Under the pieces are notes generated by a model. The model was given only the letters and a program-made list of their open reading frames with translations, was not told the origin of the DNA and did no database searches. This document shows, in pieces, positions 11,437-23,400 of a stretch of DNA of 64,000 bases. This stretch comes from Fratercula arctica (lineage: Eukaryota; Chordata; Aves; Charadriiformes; Alcidae). Position 1 is the first letter of the stretch. Each line of letters opens with the position of its first letter. The stretch is taken from positions 21,610,389 to 21,674,388 of the forward strand of contig CANTUZ010000005.1 of NCBI GenBank assembly GCA_947846985.1. The letters run 5' to 3'. The position numbers and the translations under genes are program-made.

Positions 11437-14400
11437 GTAAGATTAAGTGAAATAGGAATTTTTATATATCCATGCATATTTGTGACTTAATGTGGGGAAT
11501 TGCCACATTAAAATTTGTCCACATAATGTTTAAAGTTATATCATAAATTTTATACTAGAACAAACTTAGTAGTAAATACAGAAACAAATTTGGTTTGTAT
11601 TGCCAGAAGTAGCATGGAGTATGAACATATGGTTCTGACTGCTGTTCTTTTTTGTCCACGTTATGAGCCACATTTTTAAATGCCTAGGTGGCTATTTTGC
11701 TCGTTAAAAAAATCTTAACCATGTCAGAAATGTACCCACTTTGGTTTTTTATATTACTGTCTTTATTAGCAACTATTTGGTAATTGCAAAAAGTACAAAT
11801 AGGATATTAACTTTGGTTCTTTAGTTCCACAGGTGACACACTTGTCTTCCTAAAATTTATAGTCTGAATGAGTGAAAAAGTAATTTATTTGCAGCAGTAA
11901 ACCATGGCCTGTACTGTTTAATCTCCATGGGTGAAGAAGTTTTGTAAGAGAGAGGCATTTCCTATTGCTTATCACTTTGGGCAGTTTTTCTCTATAGTCT
12001 GAAGTTACATTTTCTATGTTGGATCGATTATTATCTAGAAAGTTATGCAGCATAAAACTTCTTGTGATGCTTACAGGACCAAATCCACCTGCTTAATGCA
12101 GACTATTCATATGTAGAATACTTATGTGTTCTTGCATCTTTCTTTATGGCTGTAGAATATCATCTGAAAAAATCTCCAAATTTTAAGTTTGCACTGTGGC
12201 TGCTTCTAGAGGGGCATTGAGGTTTCCTCTGAGAAGCTATCTTGAAATAATTAAACATATCAGCTGATATTTTTTCCCGTGTAAATACCTTGACAAACAG
12301 TGCTGTTCACAGATTCAAAAAGCAGATTAAAACAAAAAACCCCCAAACTCACAAAAATCACTTGGTTGAAAGTGAGGTCTGATTTTCCCTTGCAGTATCC
12401 CACCGAGTTTCCAGGCTGAAGCCAGGCGGCAGCTGCGGGGCTGTCTGGGCAGGAAACCTCCTACCACAGAAATCTTTGCTGACGCTACCCAGCCCAGTGT
12501 GTCTCCCGGTGGCATTTCATCCTGAGATGCTTGAGGTTTACTGTGACAGTTACCTTACATGTTTTGGTTTTTAGGTAACAGTTACAGTTTAAAAGTATCT
12601 CTGGCTTGGAAGGTTGTTTACACACATGCTCAATGTTATCAGTAGTTCTTATAATTGAAACCTTCCATCTTTTGAACGGTCAGTAAGATTCAAAAGACTG
12701 GTGGAAGCCTCTAGAAAATAAAGATGTGATTAAGACATAACAGTTGCTTTCTTCAAAGACAAGTTGAAGATAATGAAAATTTGTTAGTCTCTGTACCAGG
12801 AGGTAAAAATGAGATTTAGAAAAAATCTTTCTGACCAGCTCTCTTCCTACTATCCTTACAGTTTATCACACTCAATCTGCATGTTTCCTTAATGTACCCT
12901 GTTTCTTGAAGGTATTAGAACAAAATTCTAATCAGGTTATAAATAATTTTATTGAAATAAAGAAAGCTGATTAGCTGTTTCTACACTGCTTGCTTACTCT
13001 TTTAAACTTCTGTCTATATAAAGAGGAAGCACAGCACACAGATAAAGAGCAAATTGTCTAGTTCGAACAATCTCAATTCTAATTTGAAACTAGAAAATAG
13101 TTGGTTTCTGTCTTTGTTCCATTTTCTGTTCATTGGTTTGGATTTGAAAATGCAAATGTAGGTGGTAAGTATGATGCTATTATAGTTGTAAATGCATTAA
13201 ATCTGAACCATAACTGTATGTTGAACAGAAAAAGCAGAAATAATATTAAAGGTATATAACAGTATCTGGTAATGCTGAATAGGCCACAGCATTTATGTGC
13301 TTAATTATGTCATGAAAATGTAAATAACTTCCAAATTTCAAGGTCACTTTAAATCAGTTTTTTGTTTAATCATTTGGCTTTTTAAAAATGAATCATTTAA
13401 TGCATAAAATAGTTACAAATGAAACATTCTTTCCTTCAGGTGTTCAGGTCATTCATACCTCCAGTTGCAGGTGAGAATAAATGTATTTGTTATGATCAAT
13501 TTAAAGGAATCCAAAACAGTACTATACAGTTACAAAACTTGATCAATTGCTTCAATGGTAAGTGCCCCAAGTGATTGAGGAGGGTGGGGTTTTTTTTCCC
13601 CTCCTCTTACAAGCTTAGGGAGGCATTTAAATAGCTAAACAGATTAATTTCTGTATTTGGCAAATTGCAGTATGAGCCCTTTCTGATAATGTTAATATAA
13701 CTAAGAATGTTTGAAAGGAGAACAGTCCACTCTGTTCATGTAGTTCATGTTGCTTCAACCACATGCTTCAGTGTCTTGCTTTTGATTTTCCCTTCCTCTC
13801 ATACCACCTCCCCATTCCTTCGAGGAATGTGGGAGAAGGGACTGTGAAGAAGATATTCCTTGAAGCACAAGTTTTGTTTTTGTTTTTTTTTTTATTGAGT
13901 TGAACAACTTTTTTATTTCACTTTGAAATTTGACCACTGGTTATGAAAGCTAGGGGGTTTGCACTGAAGCTGTTGATGACAGTAAGCTTGTGAGCAGTTG
14001 TTTGGTGTGTTCTGCCATAACTTGTTCACAGTCCTACTCAGGGTTAAACTGATTGCTAGATTTGATCTTACAAGGTAGTTTATCCTAAAGCTAAATGAAT
14101 TTTACCAAATGGGCACAACAAACCTTTTGAAGACATTGAAAAGACCCAGACTGAAGTCTCTTTTTCCCAGCAAGTCTGTTACAACAGAATATTAAATATT
14201 TCTTTCACAAAAATGTAATGCTGTAGTGACATCAAAATCTCTTTTATTGATGCTGTGAAGGAGTTCTTGGTATAAAACACTGGTCCTTTGTTAAACAAAA
14301 CATGCTTTATTTTATGTACTAGAATCTTCCAGTGATATCTGTGGCTTACCTCAGACTAGTGCTTCTGTCTATGATGAAATAGTAAGTATGCATGCAAGAC

Positions 14401-17400
14401 TTTATTATTATTGGAATAATCTGTCCACATGTTGAATGTCTGAAGCGTTGATTTATTCTAAGTCCCAGAGGGTAAAAGGTTCTTTCAAACACTCTCCTAT
14501 CTGATCTGTTCACAAAAGAGAGGGAAAGAAAAATGTTGCTCTGTAGATTTCCTACACTGCTACATTGTGGACGAAGGAAGAATAGCATCTGGATTTTTTG
14601 CTTGTTTCTGTTCCTTTTGGCTCAAGTCTAGTTGGCTCCTGTCTTCCACTTGCACGTTCTGATTCCAGCTCAGGCCAGTTAGGGAGGGGGCTTCTAAGGC
14701 CACCTGAACACAAATTTCCTAGTGGGACTCTGCCAAATACCCTTGGGCAGTTGATTAGTGTTTGAGCCTTTATCACGTGCATAGAGCTGAGGATGAAAAT
14801 CTGGCTTTAACATTAGCATTTCCTGCCTATGGAGAGATGTTCTTTGCAACTTCATTATTCTCTTAAAATGCTTGAATTTTTCCTAGATATGTGCAAGACA
14901 AACTATAGAAATTTAGGTATTTCATGAAAGGGAGATTTCTGAATTTCAAGGTTTTCCATTTGGTGTTTTAAAATGTGTATTGAAAGGGGCAAGGCTTCAT
15001 CTTGTGTGACTTTTGTGAAGATGATACTGTAATAAGTTAATGGATCGGCAAGATAGGTGATAAATTGGTTTTCAACAAATGCAAGTGGCACCACATCTAT
15101 GATGGAATGCCATGACATGCAGTAGTTGATCGTTGTAACAAAAATTCATCTTGGAACAATCTGATTTATAGGCATAATTGAATTTGCAGTCCAGTCTCAG
15201 ATGACTCCTCCTTGCTTAGACTAAATAAATCCCAATGATCCCCAACCAAGTTATATAATTCAAGATTAATTTTTGTTTTGCACAATTTGCTGTGACTATT
15301 GCCTAAATTCTCCAAGGCATTTTAGAAATCAGTTGATGCTTCATGGTGTTGGAGAGACTGAACACCATTGTTACTGTGAAGTATGTTACTGTTCGTTGTT
15401 CCTCTTCAGGAATATTTTTACTTGAAATATAAGCAAAAGTCATTCTGCTATTGACAAGTAAATTAACTGTTCTTAGTATTACATTCGAATACAATCCTTG
15501 CTTTAAAATATATGATTTATGGGGATAAATTTTAAAATTTATTATATTTGCTAGGAATTTAAAGTAGATTTTAAAGCATGCCTGCTAAGATTTAAAACTT
15601 TATATTTCAGGCTGAGGTAAGAGAGGTGGTTAGTAATGTTATCAAGAATCACCAAGACAGAGCAATTTCAAGTTCAAATGTTGACAAGTCTGGCTGCAAG
15701 TTATTAACATTGCACAGTGTACCGGAGGAATCCAGATGTTCACATAGAAATGATTCGAAACCTGTGGTAATTATATCCTGTAATTGATAGCAAAATTATA
15801 TGCTAGAGAAAATTAACTTATTTGTACCACACTAGCATCAAGAAGTCCCAATTAGTAAGTGCTATGTCAGGAATAATAAGCCAGTCCCTTCCTTGGACCC
15901 ACAGTCTAAATTTTATCTAGTTACAGTGCTACTTTATATATGTATAAAACGTATTATTTTCTATTTAACAGCTGGAAAAAAACCCAAACAATGTGAAGAT
16001 TACTTCATCTGAAGGAAAAGTCTTTATTTAAAATCACAGCTAAATAAATTAAATGAAACATGAACAATTACAGTGGCATGTTCTGGTTAGGGAACTGACT
16101 CTGAAGCCACCACACTACTAAATAGCTAGAATATGCTCTGCAAAGCCCCATGGAGCAATTTAGAGAACCATGAATCCATATCACCTAGATTGAGCAGCTA
16201 CAGTGTTAGATCTCAATAGCTGCTTCCAAAAATAAATTGAAATTAAGGGTCAAAAAGCAAACATTTTTATGCATAATGATCCATTTGTTTGAGCGATTCC
16301 AGTCTGTGATTATGAAGCTTTATAAGACAGGTGTTACTCTTATGAAAACCTTTATATCTCTATGCTTAGAATTACAATTTCTTAGATGAAAGCTAATCAT
16401 TAGTTATTCATTCTAGGTTATTTGCCAGTTGGAAGGAAGTACTCAAATACTCTGTATAAACAGTTGTGGCACACAAGAACTAAAACCAGTTAATCTAATT
16501 CCTGAGTACCATGACCAACATAATTATCTTCAATCAGGTACAATGAAAATTAAAATTATCTCTAGACTGTCAGATAATATTTCATAGATTTTTAACGTGG
16601 AACTGCATGTGTTTATGTTCTTAAGCAGCAGCTGTGGGAGATAAGCCAAAGCTAATGTAGCTATCACCAGTCATTATTTTACTTTATTTTATAACTGTAA
16701 AAATTTCTAGTCACTTTGGTGTAATAAGAATGATGCCATGGATATGTTGAACTTATGGAAAGTTTTTAATATACAGATTAATTTCCATATAAAGCACAGT
16801 TAGCATGAGCACCTGCATACATTTGCCTTTACCCTAGCTTGCCACCAAGTGTCACTGTTTCTCTAGAAATGAAGCGCAGCGTTGAGGGCTATGAGTGCAT
16901 TTTAGGCCTGGGATTCAGAATGTCTCACTAATTACACAATTATGTGAACTTGAAATGCCATCAGTTTTTAAAGAAAGTGGTTTCTGAGGACCTAAAGTTA
17001 ATGCTATTTAGATGGAGTAACACATTTTCATCTGCATGGCAACAAAGTATTTGAGTGTCATTTAGTTTTAATTTAAATAAATATTTATTTACCTAAATAT
17101 AGCTTCCTCTGAAACATTAATATGGTTTATTTCGTTATTATCATATTAAAAATATGATTTATAATTTTTATATTTCAAATATATAAATTATATAAAGTAT
17201 TATAAAATATAAATATATTTATAAATTATAATTTTATTACAGTAGTGCATTTTGATGGCCATGCAAAACCAAAGCCTTTTAATATTAGGCACCATACAAG
17301 CACGGATATTGCTCTAGATATCAATAGGTGCTGAGTGAGAATATCTCTCAGCAGATGCTCCAGGTATGAAGCCTGTTTACTTCTATTTGTCAGAAGACAC

Positions 17401-20400
17401 CAGAAGAGTAAACCAGCCACATTTAACTTAAAGGTCATGTTCCTTTATGAAATTCAAACTCTCATTCATTTGCTGTAATGTTAGGGAAGAAAAAGCTGAG
17501 GAGGAGTGTGCTGGCATATGTTTTTTAGTTTTTATTTGCCTGACCTTTCTTCTGTTTTACTCATCTTCAAAACAAATAAAAGAAGTAGGTCTAGAAATTA
17601 CATCTAAAAGTTTCTGGGGACTAATCTCTTCAACTTCGCAATTAAGTTGCCCTTTGCCTTCCTTTTTTTTTTTTTTTTCTTCTTTAGATGCAAAGGAAGG
17701 AAGGAAGTACCCTAGGTATAAGATTCATCTTGTAATCTTACTGTGACTGATGTTTACTTTTTTCTGCATAGGCTTACATGCAGTTCTTCACCAGCTATGG
17801 TTTTCTCCATGAGTTTTTAGTAATTTTTTCATCAAAAAAAATTTTTTTTTCTGTTCCAGATGCTCTCTCAGGTGTTTCAGATGCTCTCTCAGAACTCTGG
17901 AAATCTGTAAAATAAGAACTCAGGATAAATATATTTAATTGTTTCTGACATTTTACTTATTTTATCAAAATACTTTAAGTCTATGGCATTTGAATTTAAA
18001 TGTACTTGATGCATAGATTGAAAACATCCTATGCTCAAGTTCCTAGATGTCAAATTGGTGGTGGGTTCTTCTGTCAGGGGCATTTTTGTGTGGTCAGGTT
18101 TTTGTTCTTGGTTTTTTTTGCAATGGGAAAAACATTTCTGGAGAGAAAACTTCTAGGTCCTTCATTGACACTATTTATTGTAGAGTAAATTGTAGGAGAA
18201 AGTGCAGTTCTGCTGTCTTCAGGTACGTGTCTTCTTTTCAGATGTGGACAACCCTGTAACATCTGTACTGGCGCAGTTTTTGCCTATTCCAGGTGAACCT
18301 GTTCTGAATGAACAAGAGGTAAAGAAGCTTTATCCTTTAAAGTTGTTAAGTACAATGTACACTCTTTTTCCTTTTCTTAAAGCAAGTTGTTAAATCTATG
18401 TTGGGAAGTAACAATTGTATGCATTTTCTGACGACAGTTTAGCTAATTTGGACAGATTAGTTCTGCACTTAGTATACTTTCTGCATATAAAGGTTTATGA
18501 TTTCAACATTTTCTAGAAGTAATACCAGGATTAAAAATACAGTTTTCCATAAGAAAAATAAAATTATTCCAGTTTTGAAACCTTGAATTTGGTATTATAT
18601 AAATTATGTTATTTCTGACAACCATTTTAAGACCCTTTTGGGGTGAAGGAAAACACATTGACTTTTACCAAAAGGGGAATATTTTCTTCCAGTAGGAGTT
18701 TTTACACTCTCTTCTCTTGATTAGGATTTAGCAGTAATTAAGTCTTTATAAATTTTTTCGATTTTTTTTGTTGTTGTTAATGAAAATTGAACAGAAGTCT
18801 AGAAGTCTTTGCAGATGTTTGGCTTCTCATGTGTTATTTCCAACAGAGCTGGTAGCAAAAAGCACACAAATTTTTAATTGTTAACTTTTGATTTGTGTGA
18901 AGTGAATATGTGATATTGGTACAAACACAGCAAATAGTTTGTGGATAGCAGTTATTATCATAAAAGAGGGAAGAAAAAATCCAGGGGTCAGATCAAAGAA
19001 TGACCTAGGGAGTCTTTCATCTCTATTGTTGCCCAAACATTCTGGAGCAGCGATGTAGACAGGTTTGTAATTCTTCTGTAACTTTATTCCAGATTAGTTG
19101 TTTCCTGTATTTCTTCTCTTGCTTTAAATATATTAATTTTCCTCTTCTTTATGGTCAGTTAGATTAATCACCTATTAAAATAAGTTATTTACAATTATTC
19201 ACTGTCCCTCCATTACCGGTAATATCAGCATAATACTAATTGTTCTTCCCTTGTCTCTCTCCATAACCAGGCCCTTATTAATCATATGTCTGAAGAGACA
19301 ACAGATCTGCAGTGTGTTTTCTTGACCTGTGAGCTGATTCTCTTGTTAAATTTTGTGTAGTCGTCAACCAATTAGTTGTCATATTGCATCTGAACATAAC
19401 GTAAATCATCAAGTCACTACCCAGTTTCCATTGACTACTGGAATTAAAACAACTGAACGTAGAATTATCAGACATTTTAAAACAGTGCACCAACACTGCA
19501 GCACAGAAAGCTGGTTTTCGTTCTTTGCATTAGAAGAAATGCGATTCCTGACATACTGAATGTTTTCCAAGAGGAGATGCATGCCATTTTCATGACTCTC
19601 TACTTCCATGAGCTTTTGTCAGTAACTTCAGCAATCAAATTTTCTCTGAAGTGTTTTCTTTGTTAACTTGCAAGAGTATTTTTTTAAAAAATTAACATAA
19701 ACAGCATTTTATTTTGAACAGTTTGAAAATGGACCCTTACAACCAGTAGCTGGCACCACCACATTCCATCTAGAGTCACATCTGCACGGGCCAGTGACAA
19801 TGACCTCAGAGGGGTAAGATGCATGAAACATCTTACATCCATGATGACTTTTTAATTTTAAACTCCAATGACTCCTAGACATTTTCATGTTGCATAGCTG
19901 CTTCTCTCTTGTAAAAAAATGCAGTTCTGTATGAATGCTTTGTGTATTTATCTTGGTAAGTCATGATGCCAGTTGCTGGTGGTCAAGACTATGTGGCATA
20001 GTTTCAGGTTTTCTCAGGTCAGTGCAATTCTGCTGTCCATTTCCCTGAAAAACATTTAATTTTCTAAGTTAATTGATAATGTTTCCAAATCTAATTAGCA
20101 TGTGTTTAATCTGTATTTCTAACAGTAATGGAATTCTTTTAATAATATTTAATTGCAGCTCATTTTTAAATAGGAGGCAGATGCAACACCAGTGTGAAAG
20201 GTGAGAGAGCTTTGCAGTTCCACAACCATTACCAGGTTGTATAACTAGGGGAAGACCTGTCTCAAGTAGTGACATCTGGTGGATAGAGGGAGATTATGCT
20301 TATTCTCTTTTTCTCACGTACTCTGTGAAGCCACACTTACTAAGTAGCACCAATATTGATGTAAAAAAATAAAATCAGTATTTATTTTTTCAAAACTATA

Positions 20401-23400
20401 GAATAATTAGTTTTCATTGTAGAATTTTGTATATTTTGTATATTTTTTCTAATTTTTTTCCCTTTTCAACCTGTGTAGCTTACCTTTTGGTTCAGGGGTC
20501 ACAAAGTCTAAGAAACCATGTAACTGCACAAAATCTCAGTGTCTTAAATTGTAAGTAATAGTTTATCAACACTCAATAAATCCTAATAACAGTGTACAGA
20601 TGAAAGGACAAACACACAGAAAAATGTGTGCTTTAAAATGAACATACATATGTGTCAAAAATTACTCATCTGATACTGAGTTAGAAAGATCCACAGTTGA
20701 TGTAAACTAGTGTCACACAAGCTCAGAATTTGGTGCACAGGTGTAGATGATTGCATATAATCCGAGTATTAAAAATAAAAAGAGAAGCTAGAACTGTTCA
20801 GAGAATATCTGGAAAATCCAATGTAGAATGTAAATGCTGTATACTAAAATATAATTTCTCTGTCTTGCTGCTGCTCTCATGCATAAATAATTTGCACAGA
20901 GATGTATACATGATAATTAAAGTTTGATTCATTGATGGGCTGGGTGTATTTTACAAAACGTAAAATTAAAAGAGAGAGAGAAGCTCTTTGCCTAGGTTTG
21001 GATGTGATTAAATTACAAAAAAAAGGAACATTTTTCATGAGTAGAAACTGAGCATTCTGCCTAGACATAGAATTTAAATTTAAAAAGTTACACTTAAACC
21101 AGTAAATGTTTTAATTTCTTATGTAATTTTACATGTTAATCAGATACTGTGATTGCTTTGCCAATGGTGATTTTTGCAACAACTGCAACTGCAATAACTG
21201 TTACAACAATCAGCTTCATGAAAGTGAGCGATTTAAAGCCATTAAGGTAAAAAAAAAGAAAAAAATCAGTACACATTGGATGAGCTTAATGTATGAAAAA
21301 TATAGCAGTATTGTTTTTTCAACTAGTTACAGTATTTGAAATATGTTATTTTTAACCTAATTAAAGCTAAATGTTGCTTCTGTATTATTCTTACATAAGA
21401 AAATTTAGGGATTTCTTTCGTTCCTTTTATAGTACTTCTGATACTTTGGATTAAAACTAGTGATGCGTTAAATGAATGATAATTTTTATTCTTGCAAGGA
21501 AGTATTCAAACACAAATTTAATTTCAGAATTTTTTTTCACTTGAAGGAAAATTTATTGTATTCCCAAAGTCAGACAGTAGTTACGGGAAAACAAATTATT
21601 ACTATCCAAATTATTATTCTCATTGACAGATCTTCTGCAGTTGTCTGTGTTAATCTTTCTGGTTGACCCATGCAGCAATGCAAAGTTGGCTTTCCTCACA
21701 GCGACACTGAATCCTGCACTAGTGAGAAGCAGGTTGCTTCTATATTTGGAGAATGATTTTATTAGTGGAATAAAGAATAATATGTGGGCTAATTTTTGTG
21801 TGTATATCAAACTGCAACAATATGGACAATAACTTAATCTAATATATATGTTATGTTTTGTAAGTTTAAAAGTGATAAAGTCTTATTCTACTGGTGATAT
21901 TTTAAGAATATATTAATGGCTTTGTGCTTCTTGTATGCAACTCTCCAGAACTCTTTTTGTATCGTTCACATCATTTTGGGATTGTACAAAATGTTGATCT
22001 AACTAGAGTTAGAGCTTTGCCACATCCAGCTGCCATAGAAGTTTTGGCTCTCAATATGCGACAACGAGTTTTCAAATCAGATGCTTGTCTGTAGTTCAGC
22101 TGATGGGGTTATTGGTGTCTAAGCACTCCTTTCACTGCCGTAGATGGCATCTTGTAGGGCATAATAGATCTTTTTTGTCACTGATGAAAGCATACCTGAG
22201 CCATCCATAAATATTGTACATAAAGAGCATATAACCTCTTTAACCTGCCTTTTCATAGTCCATGGCATTGTGAGGTCTTGGGGCCTAATTAAAACCTGCT
22301 GTTTCAATCCAATGCTGATTTCAGTGAATGGTCTTTGTCTTGGGCCATTAATAAAACAAGATATGTTTAAAACTTCTGAGGTGTATGTAACTAAGTATGC
22401 AAGGGTTCTTTCTTCACTGACAACTTTGTATTTCTGGTGAAAGTAGTGTCACCAGTGAAAGAAAACCAGACCCATGTAGTAGATTGGTCATTTAGGTTAT
22501 TCCATAAAAATAATGTAAGTTGCTTCCTGTGGTACAGCCAAGTCAGGTTACTGTTCTGGAATCTTTGAAATCCTGCTGTCACATGCCATGGAAGACTCCT
22601 TTATCCACGGGCTTCATACCACCAATAGTGATAGTGAAAAGTAAGAACTTCTCTGTTAAACATTGGATCACAGTCATTCAGATGTTTGAAGAGATGTCTT
22701 TGAATTTCTCATAATCTAGCAATTTTTGATTTAGGCCTGTCTTGAAAGAAACCCCGAAGCTTTCTTACCAAAGATTGGGAAAGGAAACCTAGGAGAAATT
22801 AAACCTCACCATAATAAAGGATGTAATTGCAAGCGCTCAGGATGCCTCAAGAATTATTGTGAGTGCTTTGAGGTGAGTCATGTGAACTTTCATCAGTTTC
22901 TACCTCAACATTGACTATATTCTGTAACTAGTGCTTGCTGAAAATAATCAGTTTTCTTCTTTCTTTGAATTTTTAATCATAAAACTTTTTGAACATAAGA
23001 AGCACAGTCTCTTGTCATGTCTTTAAAAAACTGAATCTGTCTGAAGTTGATCAGCTAAAATTTTCAGTATCAGGAGCTCTCAGCTAATTCCTTGCTAAAA
23101 AAGAAATGAGGAATGGTTTTCTGCTAATCTGGGTACTTTCTTTGCATCCGTGATATTTTGTTACCTTGCAAAGTTATCCACACATTCAGAGGAGGTGTGA
23201 TTTGTCTACGTACAGAACATAAATCTCCACAGAGAATCCGTGGAAAAAAAAAGCCTGTCTTGCTTCCTTACTGTATTGATACTGCTGGTCTCACTCTGGG
23301 AATATCCAAGACCAGGACATCTAGAATAACTCCCTGGTGGAATAGCTCCAATGGTTGCTCAAATGTATGTTTAATGTAAGATATATACAATTTTTATTCT

